DNA of 15,214 nt, taken from the NCBI GenBank assembly GCA_937897645.1, contig CALCNV010000035.1, positions 1 to 15,214 of the forward strand. The letters run 5' to 3'. Numbering within the stretch: the first letter of the stretch is position 1; each line of letters starts with the position of its first letter. A program made the translations under genes and the position numbers. Under the pieces are notes generated by a model, which was given only the letters and a program-made list of their open reading frames with translations, was not told where the DNA came from and did no database searches. This stretch comes from an uncultured Lysobacteraceae bacterium (GTDB lineage: Bacteria > Pseudomonadota > Gammaproteobacteria > Xanthomonadales > Xanthomonadaceae). This document shows, in pieces, positions 1 through 7,016 of the stretch.

Positions 1-3000
1 AGGAATTGAAGTTTTCAACCCTTTTACAACCGTCCGTGATTTCGGGGTAGAACCCACCTCTATTGTTCCTAACTTAACCCCAGAGAATGCCTTGACTTCA
101 CGCGCTGTAGTCTTATTTGCCTCGTAGCGCAAACTTTGACCAAATATCGCATCAGGATCATGAAGGTATGCCTTTAATGGAGTGAGTATGTGTACATGGC
201 TAGACTCTGAAAGAACTCGATAAACATGCAGAGCTTTTGGCTTGCTGGCAGATAGGGTTTCTTCATGTCGCATGATGATACGAAGCTTGCGAAGCCAATA
301 TTGATGGGCCAACGGATCTGCTGTAGTCCATCTGCAAAGTTCATGGATACGAGCGCTAATCAAGGCAGACGAATTTCTTTTTGTCGGGCTCGCCCGCTCA
401 CCAAATAGCGGCAGCCCAGCAACAGCTGATGGATCATGGCGAACGCGCTCTTCATCCAGCCATGATAGGACCCAACCTCTGGCCGCTTCCCAATGCTTTC
501 CTGAGAGGAGAAAAAATCCAATCGACGCGAAAGTTTTTGCATTGCCGTAGCGACCGCGCTTACGAACATGTATCCAGTCGCCATCGCTCGTGCACCAGAT
601 GTCTCCGAAGGTAAGTCCATAGATCGAACCAGGCCTACATCCACTGGCGACTTGGAGCACGGCAGATAAAACACGCTGATTAAGCATGTGACGCTCGTCT
701 GGATCATGCCCTAGATTCCTTTCAATCAGGGATACGTCACACATCAATTGGGAAATTAGATCTTCTATCTCACTGTCCCATAGCAATCCCGGATCTACGC
801 CGTCATTGCGCGTTCCGGCAATGGCTCCCAGATCAGTCCAATCAATGTGCGTGGCGCCGCAGTAGTTCACTAGGTATTTATGGAATGATTGAAGCTCTTG
901 AAGAGTCCTAGCTCGGTTGTTTGATTCTCCATGGCGACCTCCATCGATTCTCTTCGTCAGCAGCACTGCCCTGTACGCGCTCTCAAATTCTTCAGGCGCA
1001 AGCTGAATGACATCCTTCCCAGCCATGACCTCCACGAATGGCGTCGAGAATCGCGTCAGCATGGTATGTATGGATGAGAGCTCCAAACTCTTATTCTTGC
1101 CTCCTGCAAGCAAATGCAAGGCGTAAGTTGCTACCAAGCTCCCCGCGTTACCTGTCACTCCTAGATCGTCAATTGTTTGCTTCAGTTCGCGCTCTATGCA
1201 TTGCCTGCGTCCATACATGCCGTCAGTTAGAACTACTCCCGTTCGCGGCAGCCTAATCTCTTTCTTGGATTTGTTATCAAACCATCTTACAACGCGGTTT
1301 TTTAGGACCATTCCAGATTCAAGTCTCCAATCTGGCGGCTTTATCTGATCCGGAGAAGGAGCAACCAAGCTCGTGTTAGATCTGGTTTCGACTACCCCTG
1401 GGGCAGATGGCCAGTGCTGATGACGCCCCAATGCCCGAGTCGAACCAACTGTATTGAGCTTGAACTCGCCAAGCATATGCAGGCGCTCTGGGCCCGTCAG
1501 CTCCAACCTACCCGCTGTTTGTGCGATGCCTTCCAGCGCGGATAGTGTGACTTGCCAAGTTAGCTCTTGATTCATTAGCACCGAAACTCTCGGAGCCAGC
1601 CAAGTAGCAATTTCCTCCTGTGAAGGAATGCTTTCTTCAGCTCCGCGCTTTGCCCATTGAAGTACCAGCATTGCGGCTGGACCGGACAGCGGAACGTGAT
1701 TGGCCATTCGACCTGAGGACAAAGGGACACGAATAAACGCAGGTTGGCTCTCTATCCTTTGCGCTTGACTGGCATTCTTTAGAACTTCGTACGCCATATC
1801 GAAACTTCTATATGGTGAATGCAACAAGAGACCGAGCATTACGCGCGCCGCATTTGACGTCTTGGATTGCTCTTCCCAAGCATTGGAAGATAGCAACCAC
1901 TCCCTAAGCACATGCACTTGTCTTACCGCGACACCCATCCCTCGAAGGAAATGGCTTGGCTCACTGTTAAACCCCATGCGTTGGTAGCTCGGAATAAACC
2001 CGCTTACTATTTTTTTCTTGTGCGCACTGTTCAGAAGCCTCGCCAATTCCGCTCTTGCAACAATCGCTACTGCTGGATCTGACTCGGATCCGGTCAGTCT
2101 ATCCAACAGTGCCGTTACCACTATCTCTGAAATATTTACCGATTTTTCTGAATTGACAACCAACTGGCGACGTACTGTATCCAGTTTTACGTCAGTGACA
2201 AGATCGCCGAATGCCGCTTCAATTCTTGGCACAAGTTCCGACAGAATTTCTTCACGTCTCTCCGCAATAGATGCACGGATACTTTGCTTTACCTGCTCAT
2301 GCTCGGATTCATGCTCTTTCCTGACACTCTTCCAATCCAGTATTGGAGGTGGTGGAACACCATTCCAGAATGATTCTGCCCGCATTTTTTCTAGTAGATA
2401 TCCATCTGCCTTTGCATACCCGTCTATGTTTGGTGAAAGTCTCGATGAGAATTCGACAGCTGAAGTCGGCGACATGGATGCCAATGCTGTCGCCGGAGTG
2501 ATGAACCAACCCATCTGTTGATGCCTGAGTTCCGGATCAACGCCCTGATCGATAAGTCCATGATTCAAACGGTGCCTAAGCAGGTTCTTCTTGTCTGCGT
2601 ATCCTGGGTGAATGATCTCTAGGACCCCACCAACATCCAGTGGCGTCGCCGCACCATCTGGTCCCGGCCCATTGAATAGAGGCAGCCTGTTTTCCAGGAT
2701 TTCTATTGCGACTTTAGCTGCCTCAATGTCTTGAGTCTGTCTTGAGCAGTGCACCAGCCACTGAACGTACCTATGAAGTGACTGGGTTGCTGTCGCACCC
2801 AGTACTACTGGCCTGCGAATATGTGCCGGGTCGACCTTCTTGTCCGACACAATGATCAATTTGTACTCGGGCACTATGTCATAGAGGAATATATCGAGGA
2901 TCGACCCATTTGGCCTGACTCCCGTACAGTAGATGACCGCCCCTGCAGCACTGGTCATGTAGGACTGCCAGCATTGACGAAGCTCTTTGCGCTTTCGCTT

Positions 3001-4560
3001 GAGGCTGATATTTGAAAGCCCTGAAAGAATCGCCAAGCCGGGCCTGATGACTTCTGGTGCTACAGCCACTCTTGAGCCAACATGGTGATTCGAGTCATAA
3101 ATGGCGGGGGGGCTAGCTGGGTCTTCGCCGAAGACGCTCGCGATGGCCGACCACGCAGCCCTTGCTAAATTTTGGACTGAGAACCTCCCATAAAAGGCCG
3201 GCCCAACGCTGAGCCCTTGGCCATCGCCAAGTACCAGCTGCGAAGCTTCATGGCCCAGCGCCTCCGAGATTGATGCTGACAGCCGCTGACGAAACGCCTT
3301 GGGTCCTGTGTTGAGCGCAGGAACGAGGGCGCGAATAACCGGCAGTAAGTTCACTGCTTCTGTTTCGCTCGCCTTGGCCATTCGATGAAACAACAATCCA
3401 CCCAGACCTGGGTCCGGGTACTTTTCGACCAATCGCTTGAGTGTCGTTATTAGTTTCGGTGGTAATACGATGACGATGGGGCCTCCTGTTGGTAACCACC
3501 TCATGTCATCGGCAGCAAACTGGGCTGAGCCGGCTGGGCGCACCTCGGGACGAAGCATTACTCCATGGATAAGATCGACTACACACCTCCGGTCGTCGGC
3601 AACAGTGCCAAGCCGCACTTCGGGCAGCTCTTGCTCACGCAGCCCGGTCGCGATGCACAGCGGAATAGCTGCCATCCATTCAGCTTGGACAGGGTCTGCT
3701 GCTGCAATCGCCTTATCAAAACTTTGCCCCGCAGCATCTATAGCCATTCGTACAAGGGGATACGGGAGCGTCAAATCCGGATGCTGGAGAATTTCCAGTT
3801 TGCTCCTCCTGTCCAATGCAGAAGCCTTGGCCAAACCATTTTGGGTTTCCTGTGATATCCGTCGCTGTTTGTCCCGCTTGGCAGGTACCAGACCAATGTC
3901 TTGAGCAGGCCTATCGTCCTGCTCCGCATCATCCGGCAGGTTGAAATCAAGGTTGTAGCGATCAGGATCAAAGGTGGGCTGGCCTAATCTGCGCTGCCTA
4001 ACCACGGCCTCTGCCAGTAAGCCATCGATCTTTTGCCTGAGCCCGGTGCTCCAAAGATCATGAAATCCTTGGTGGGGGATTTGGGTTCCATCCTTCTCAT
4101 GAAACGCGGAACCGTACTTCTCTCGAAACGACTGGATTGAATCTGGACTGCCTGTGAATTCCATTAGCGCCAAGCCGGGTCGAGCTTTCCGTAGCATGCC
4201 ACTAGCAATCTTCGTTAGTTCCAACGCATAAGGCTCTCCACGCATTCTCAGCTCAAGAGCCAAGTGCGTGAGAAGCAATACGCATTTGTGCGGACTGTGT
4301 TGCTGGGCGATCAGATTCAGCAGGACGGGGAGCGGCAAGTCGCTGGTGAGGCCTTTGGTCCGAAGGCTTTTGTCATATTCAGCGCTGAGGTGGCGCAGCA
4401 CTGCTTCGTTTTCTAGCAGATTGCTTGAAGATATCCACAGGACATTCCGGCTGCCGTGGGAGCTGTCCAACACCTGCACCAGTGCCCGGGCCAAAGGCTG
4501 GGTCCACCCAGTCCCATTTGGGGGGCGGCCCAAGAGGTGGAAAAGTTCATCAACTTTCAT
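1..4560 (-). CDS. Giant protein with tandem tyrosine-recombinase-like domains (partial, C-terminus off window)
   Basis: I translated this frame codon by codon; it has no stop from the ATG at 4560 to base 1 (1,520 codons). AGGGG lies 7-8 nt before the ATG, and an in-frame stop at 4584-4582 leaves no other start. Three units repeat the tyrosine-recombinase layout: box I Arg, an LF motif, then box II Arg. Unit 1 has R308 (ATGLREQEL), F391, R424 (KAFRQRL) and Y457 (AFYGRF). Unit 2 has R549 (CTGVRPNGS), K574/K575, F629 (PLF) and R662 (NLLRH), with GW at 684-685 but no Tyr at the expected place. Unit 3 has R1309 (SGCRPGS), K1334, F1386 (PLF), R1424 and Y1465 (KAYLH). The Arg-to-Arg distances are 116, 113 and 115, and LF-to-Arg 33, 33 and 38. 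A decayed fourth unit may lie near 901-1045 (R918). A helical, charged stretch spans about 741-800. All units lack the first His of HxxR. Probable role: integration or excision of the element whose tRNA scar lies 240 bp away. The function is inferred; the frame and motifs are seen. Confidence 0.8.
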   Translation of the reverse strand, partial: MKVDELFHLLGRPPNGTGWTQPLARALVQVLDSSHGSRNVLWISSSNLLENEAVLRHLSAEYDKSLRTKGLTSDLPLPVLLNLIAQQHSPHKCVLLLTHLALELRMRGEPYALELTKIASGMLRKARPGLALMEFTGSPDSIQSFREKYGSAFHEKDGTQIPHQGFHDLWSTGLRQKIDGLLAEAVVRQRRLGQPTFDPDRYNLDFNLPDDAEQDDRPAQDIGLVPAKRDKQRRISQETQNGLAKASALDRRSKLEILQHPDLTLPYPLVRMAIDAAGQSFDKAIAAADPVQAEWMAAIPLCIATGLREQELPEVRLGTVADDRRCVVDLIHGVMLRPEVRPAGSAQFAADDMRWLPTGGPIVIVLPPKLITTLKRLVEKYPDPGLGGLLFHRMAKASETEAVNLLPVIRALVPALNTGPKAFRQRLSASISEALGHEASQLVLGDGQGLSVGPAFYGRFSVQNLARAAWSAIASVFGEDPASPPAIYDSNHHVGSRVAVAPEVIRPGLAILSGLSNISLKRKRKELRQCWQSYMTSAAGAVIYCTGVRPNGSILDIFLYDIVPEYKLIIVSDKKVDPAHIRRPVVLGATATQSLHRYVQWLVHCSRQTQDIEAAKVAIEILENRLPLFNGPGPDGAATPLDVGGVLEIIHPGYADKKNLLRHRLNHGLIDQGVDPELRHQQMGWFITPATALASMSPTSAVEFSSRLSPNIDGYAKADGYLLEKMRAESFWNGVPPPPILDWKSVRKEHESEHEQVKQSIRASIAERREEILSELVPRIEAAFGDLVTDVKLDTVRRQLVVNSEKSVNISEIVVTALLDRLTGSESDPAVAIVARAELARLLNSAHKKKIVSGFIPSYQRMGFNSEPSHFLRGMGVAVRQVHVLREWLLSSNAWEEQSKTSNAARVMLGLLLHSPYRSFDMAYEVLKNASQAQRIESQPAFIRVPLSSGRMANHVPLSGPAAMLVLQWAKRGAEESIPSQEEIATWLAPRVSVLMNQELTWQVTLSALEGIAQTAGRLELTGPERLHMLGEFKLNTVGSTRALGRHQHWPSAPGVVETRSNTSLVAPSPDQIKPPDWRLESGMVLKNRVVRWFDNKSKKEIRLPRTGVVLTDGMYGRRQCIERELKQTIDDLGVTGNAGSLVATYALHLLAGGKNKSLELSSIHTMLTRFSTPFVEVMAGKDVIQLAPEEFESAYRAVLLTKRIDGGRHGESNNRARTLQELQSFHKYLVNYCGATHIDWTDLGAIAGTRNDGVDPGLLWDSEIEDLISQLMCDVSLIERNLGHDPDERHMLNQRVLSAVLQVASGCRPGSIYGLTFGDIWCTSDGDWIHVRKRGRYGNAKTFASIGFFLLSGKHWEAARGWVLSWLDEERVRHDPSAVAGLPLFGERASPTKRNSSALISARIHELCRWTTADPLAHQYWLRKLRIIMRHEETLSASKPKALHVYRVLSESSHVHILTPLKAYLHDPDAIFGQSLRYEANKTTAREVKAFSGVKLGTIEVGSTPKSRTVVKGLKTSIP

Positions 4561-4590
4561 TGCAGCGCCCCTACTGCGTGGCTACTGCAA

Positions 4591-4619
4591 AAAGTAGGCT
4601 ATTACTCTGGGGAGATCAA
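4591..4619 (-). promoter_or_regulatory. Possible weak promoter of the recombinase gene
   Basis: On the minus strand TTGATC (4619-4614) and TACTTT (4596-4591) are separated by 17 bp, an imperfect -35/-10 pair about 30 bp before the ATG at 4560. The match to the consensus is weak and other AT-rich pairs exist further right, so this is only a candidate. Confidence 0.2.
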
Positions 4620-4633
4620 TATGTTGTGCCAAC

Positions 4634-4699
4634 AAACTATACGGTTTTAATCCACTTTATTGGATTACTGACCTACACAACGATAATTTTGTATAGTTT
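4634..4699. repeat. Nested inverted repeats
   Basis: An outer 9-bp inverted repeat (AAACTATAC at 4634-4642, GTATAGTTT at 4691-4699) encloses a perfect 7-bp hairpin (TAATCCA at 4648-4654, TGGATTA at 4661-4667, loop CTTTAT). The position between the recombinase gene and the tRNA att scar suggests recombinase or regulator binding sites. The symmetry is seen; the role is inferred. Confidence 0.6.
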
Positions 4700-4802
4700 T
4701 TTTAAAATGATAACTACCTGTTTTTAAAGTATATTTTCTAATCTGTTATGACTCTTGCTTAATTTTACAACTCATGTAATCTATCTACACTGGGTCTGGA
4801 CT

Positions 4803-4852
4803 ATAGCTTCCGAAGCCATTGGTCGGGGGTTCGAATCCCTCCGGGCGCGCCA
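4803..4852 (+). pseudogene. 3' half of tRNA-Arg(CCG), attachment-site scar of the left-hand element
   Basis: The fragment reads as the 3' half of a tRNA. The anticodon loop TTCCGAA carries CCG at 4810-4812, followed by anticodon-stem strand GCCAT (4815-4819), a 5-nt variable region, T stem GGGGG/CCCTC around TTCGAAT (4830-4836), acceptor strand CGGGCGC, discriminator G and encoded CCA (4850-4852). The 5' anticodon strand ATAGC has one mismatch to GCCAT, and no D arm or 5' acceptor strand is found upstream. The sequence also changes from AT-rich to GC-rich here. The simplest reading is attR of an element inserted in the tRNA gene, with crossover in or near the anticodon arm. An intact copy should stand at the other junction, left of the window, or elsewhere. 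Confidence 0.85.
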
Positions 4853-5113
4853 ATTCCTTTGTGCCTAGGCACGGCCTGTTGGCATGCCCGTGGAGTTTGC
4901 CGCCGGCAAAGCGTCGCAGGAGGCGACGGCAATAGGCCGCCTGTGCGTTGAGTCTGTCGATGTCACCCTGCACTTGCCCGGCGATGCGGGCCGTTCCCCT
5001 GCAACCGGAACGTGGGCTGGTCCAGTCCCGGGATTTCTGCGTGGTGAGGTAATGCGTGCGGACTGGCGTGCAGGTGTCCGTGCGCGTCGAAGACGGCCGG
5101 ATGAAATCGCTGC
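4853..5113. other. Intergenic stretch without a supported gene
   Basis: This is GC-rich chromosomal DNA between the tRNA scar and the stop of the membrane protein gene. A minus-strand frame around 4860-5000 reads a plausible helical peptide (IDRLNAQAAYCRRLL). It has no convincing start and runs through the tRNA fragment, so it may be a gene remnant at most. Confidence 0.4.
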
Positions 5114-5632
5114 TTATTCCTCGAGGACGCGCAGCTCGACCGGAATCGTCGACAGGCGTTCCAGGACCTTGCGTTCGGATCGGGTTTCCAGGCGCTCGAA
5201 CAGGAGAAGCTCGGCGGGACGCCACAATCCCACCCAACCCACGATCAACATGCCCTCGCCGAGGATCTGGGCGCTGGTGCTACCCATTTCGTGCAATAGG
5301 TAGCGGACGACCAGGGTGACCGCAAGCACCAGCAGGCCAATCAGCAGGGAGAGCCGGCCGACGCGCATCTGCCGGCGTAATTTCCATTCGATCTGCTCGT
5401 GGGCGCGCCGGAAATGCGCATGCACGGCCGCCGTGATCTCCGGCATGCTTTCGCGCAGCGAACTCGGCCCACAAATCCTCAACTCCGCGGACTCCCCGGG
5501 CCGAAGCTCGTCCATCGACTCGATCAGATAGGCCTCGGCATCACGATCCAGCGCCTTGTCGCGGAACGGGGCGGGATCCAGCGAGTCGAACAGCTGGGGC
5601 AGCGACTTGAGTTGGATTTCGATGATGGCCAT
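5114..5632 (-). CDS. Small membrane protein with two predicted helices, unknown function
   Basis: The 172-residue protein starts at the ATG giving MAIIEIQLKSL. A GTG 12 codons further upstream (5668) lies inside a palindromic repeat and is less likely; neither start has a clear Shine-Dalgarno. A soluble N-terminal part of about 95 residues (acidic, with FRRAHEQIEWKLRRQ just before the membrane) precedes two hydrophobic segments. These are LSLLIGLLVLAVTLVVRYLL and, about 10 residues on, a second one around GMLIVGWVGLWRPAELLLF. The basic residues before the first helix suggest that the N-terminus is cytoplasmic. The C-terminus is charged (ERLETRSERKVLERL) and probably also cytoplasmic, making a helical hairpin. 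I do not recognise the family. It follows the 60-aa gene by about 50 nt and could be in its transcript. Confidence 0.75.
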   Translation of the reverse strand: MAIIEIQLKSLPQLFDSLDPAPFRDKALDRDAEAYLIESMDELRPGESAELRICGPSSLRESMPEITAAVHAHFRRAHEQIEWKLRRQMRVGRLSLLIGLLVLAVTLVVRYLLHEMGSTSAQILGEGMLIVGWVGLWRPAELLLFERLETRSERKVLERLSTIPVELRVLEE

Positions 5633-5664
5633 GGCTGGCTGGCATTGTGCCCCATGCGACCGGG

Positions 5665-5688
5665 GCACGCCCGAGTGGGCGTGCTACC
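5665..5688 (-). repeat. GTAG-headed palindromic (REP-like) element
   Basis: On the minus strand GTAG is followed by a perfect 8-bp hairpin, GCACGCCC / GGGCGTGC with loop ACTC (hairpin at 5665-5684). GTAG-headed stem-loops (SMAG/REP type) are known from Stenotrophomonas and relatives and are linked to RAYT transposases. The TAG of the head is the stop codon of the 60-aa gene. Confidence 0.55.
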
Positions 5689-5866
5689 TGGGCGCTACGC
5701 CTTCGGCGCTGTCCTGCTGCAACGGCTGGATGGCGCGCTCGACCGCCATGCGGCACATCTCGTGGATGATTTCGGTCATGTGCTCGTTTTCACCCGTGAC
5801 CATCACGGTGATGGTCGACGGGTTGCGTGGCGCGAGCAGCATCATCGAACTCTGTGCGATATGCAT
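5684..5866 (-). CDS. Small protein (60 aa), unknown function
   Basis: The ATG at 5866 has a purine-rich AAGGAAAG about 9-12 nt upstream, which supports real translation. The protein starts MHIAQSSMMLLAPRN. A central stretch (STITVMVTGENEHMTEIIHEMC) could make a strand-turn-helix, and the rest is acidic and helical (RMAVERAIQPLQQ). There is no signal peptide or membrane segment and no family I recognise. The gene sits between the DUF4096-like gene (64 nt upstream) and the membrane protein gene downstream. Its TAG stop is shared with the GTAG head of the palindromic element, so the last residues (about SAEGVAPR) may have been set by that repeat. Confidence 0.6.
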   Translation of the reverse strand: MHIAQSSMMLLAPRNPSTITVMVTGENEHMTEIIHEMCRMAVERAIQPLQQDSAEGVAPR

Positions 5867-5902
5867 GTGCGTACTTTCCTTGTGTGCAATCGCGTTGCGG
5901 AA

Positions 5903-5923
5903 CCCGTCGCGCTTCGCGACGGG
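5903..5923. repeat. Perfect 9-bp hairpin between two small genes
   Basis: CCCGTCGCG and CGCGACGGG flank a 3-nt loop, 7 nt beyond the stop of the DUF4096-like gene. No T tract follows on the minus strand, so it is not a standard intrinsic terminator. It may be a palindromic repeat or a stabilising 3' hairpin. Confidence 0.5.
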
Positions 5924-5930
5924 ATTTGCC

Positions 5931-6395
5931 TCACTTCATCCCACCACGCAGGCGCTGGATGCGGTAGCTGGCCAGGTACTTTTCGACCATGGCGCCGAGC
6001 AGCGCCTGGGTTTCCGGGATGTCCTGCATGGCATTGACCACGTCGCCCCAGATGCCCTCGTGCGCCCAGCGGCCGAAACGGATGTAGATGGCGTGCCAGG
6101 CGCCGTATTCGGGCGGCACGTCGGACCAGTAGGCGCGGGTGTGCGCCATCCACAACACCGCCTCGACGAAACGCCTTGCATTGCCGCCATTGTGCGCACG
6201 CACGCCCACGCGCCCGGGCAGCACCGCCAGCACGCGCGCCCATTGCAGGTCATTGAGGCGCTGGCGGGCGCGCCAGTTCGCTTCGAACGCGACTTTCTCG
6301 ACGAACACGTTGTCAGCACGTGGCGCCCAGTTGTCCATGGAAGCCCGAGTGCCCTCATTCGCCGTATCCACTGCCTTCATCGCCATTCTGTTCAT
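5931..6395 (-). CDS. Stand-alone IS5-type transposase N-terminal domain protein (DUF4096-like)
   Basis: The 154-residue protein has, at about residues 45-120, the pattern of the N-terminal domain of IS4/IS5-family transposases: LQWARVLAVLPG, RRFVEAVLWMAHT, then DVPPEYGAWHAIYIRF and RWAHEGIW. In real IS5 transposases this DNA-binding part is followed by a DDE catalytic domain. Here it ends about 35 residues later at RGGMK and a stop, with no DDE domain downstream and no IS inverted repeats seen. It has its own N-terminal extension of about 45 residues. The start at 6395 is preferred because AAGGGGG lies 8 nt upstream; an in-frame ATG at 6416 is possible. It is either a domesticated DNA-binding protein or a transposase fragment. 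The intact frame, good SD and following 60-aa gene favour domestication. Confidence 0.75.
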   Translation of the reverse strand: MNRMAMKAVDTANEGTRASMDNWAPRADNVFVEKVAFEANWRARQRLNDLQWARVLAVLPGRVGVRAHNGGNARRFVEAVLWMAHTRAYWSDVPPEYGAWHAIYIRFGRWAHEGIWGDVVNAMQDIPETQALLGAMVEKYLASYRIQRLRGGMK

Positions 6396-6576
6396 CGCCT
6401 GGACCCCCTTCAACATGATCGAAATTCAAACAGCGCGCGCCCGTGGTGATTGCCATGCAAGCGGGTGCGCTGCCTCCAAAACTCCCTTGCGCCAACATCC
6501 TGTCGAGCGCGGCGGCCGGGCTGCCGGCCCAACCGCTTTTCCCTTGCCAGCAACGCTTGCGCGCTGCCCGCCTGAA

Positions 6577-6603
6577 TTAAAACGAGGGGGCCGAAGCCCC
6601 CTC
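6577..6603 (-). terminator. Intrinsic terminator with UUCG tetraloop
   Basis: On the minus strand GAGGGGGC and GCCCCCTC (6603-6584) close a TTCG loop and are followed by GTTTTAATT. This is a stable 8-bp stem plus U tract. It would end transcripts coming from the structured region and possibly from the LysR gene. Confidence 0.85.
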
Positions 6604-6809
6604 GACCTGTCGCCGTCGGAGCGACCACGGATACCTGCCCGAGCTTGGGGAAGGACAGGTACCCACGGGACGCTGGAATGGGGATTTCCAGGCGTCCCGC
6701 TACTGCCGGCGTGATACCACCGGCAGAAGCTTGTGGAGCATTCCCTGGCGTCGCCATGCGGTATCGGTTACCCGGTACCGCATGGGCATGGACATCACCC
6801 CGTCCATGC
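6584..6809 (-). ncRNA. Candidate structured RNA of seven consecutive hairpins
   Basis: Read on the minus strand, seven perfect or near-perfect stems follow one another. They are 6809-6786 (8 bp), 6785-6754 (10 bp, starting at the next base), 6726-6703 (7 bp plus 2 possible), 6697-6667 (12 bp with one bulge, loop ATCCCCA), 6664-6629 (12 bp with two G-U, loop of 12 with CCCC), 6625-6609 (5 bp), and the terminator 6603-6584. The T tract only follows on the minus strand, which fixes the orientation. The 5' end is unknown and transcription could start upstream or read through from the LysR gene; another 7-bp hairpin lies at 6916-6934. A 35-codon frame (6807-6700, AAGAGG before the ATG) overlaps the 5' hairpins, but the pairing dominates. 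The C-rich loops recall C-rich-loop sRNAs of Xanthomonas such as sX13; I cannot say it is a homologue. Confidence 0.55.
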
Positions 6810-7016
6810 TTGTGCCTCTTCTCACCTTCCATGTGGGATAAAGACACGACCCCTGCTCCGTGGCCCAAGAGTAGGCAAGCCGAAACCGTGACGTAGCGCA
6901 TGTCTGCGAATCTTCGGTTCGCATGGCGCGAACCGGGGGAGGCGTGCATCGCGAACGCCGCACACGCCAACCGTGGCCGCATGCAGCCGCCCGGATGGAC
7001 GCGACGACGTCAGGGG

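Larger units (their letters stand above)
4561..4802. promoter_or_regulatory. AT-rich regulatory and attachment segment between recombinase start and tRNA scar
   Basis: No gene is seen here. The base composition is far richer in A/T than anything to the right. It holds nested inverted repeats (4634-4699), a direct repeat of CTACTGC one helical turn apart (4571-4577 and 4582-4588), and a weak sigma70-like promoter reading toward the recombinase gene. Such segments between an integrase gene and its att core commonly hold arm-type binding sites and the integrase promoter; that role is inferred. Confidence 0.5.

Noticed and set aside
360..707. Minus-strand 115-codon frame inside the giant recombinase gene
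   Set aside because: It is in another frame of a continuous 1,520-codon gene whose own frame carries recombinase motifs at this place.
4785..5237. Minus-strand 150-codon frame ending in a PEGFEPPT-like peptide
   Set aside because: That peptide is the well-known false translation of a tRNA 3' end in reverse; the rest of the frame overlaps the membrane protein gene and has no good start.
6700..6807. 35-codon minus-strand frame (MDGVMSMPMRYRV...) with AAGAGG upstream
   Set aside because: Possible but not supported: the stems at 6809-6786 and 6785-6754 explain the sequence better and no family is recognised.
6410..6982. Minus-strand 190-codon frame over the hairpin region
   Set aside because: It runs through a transcription terminator and seven hairpins, has a low-complexity composition and overlaps the DUF4096-like start.
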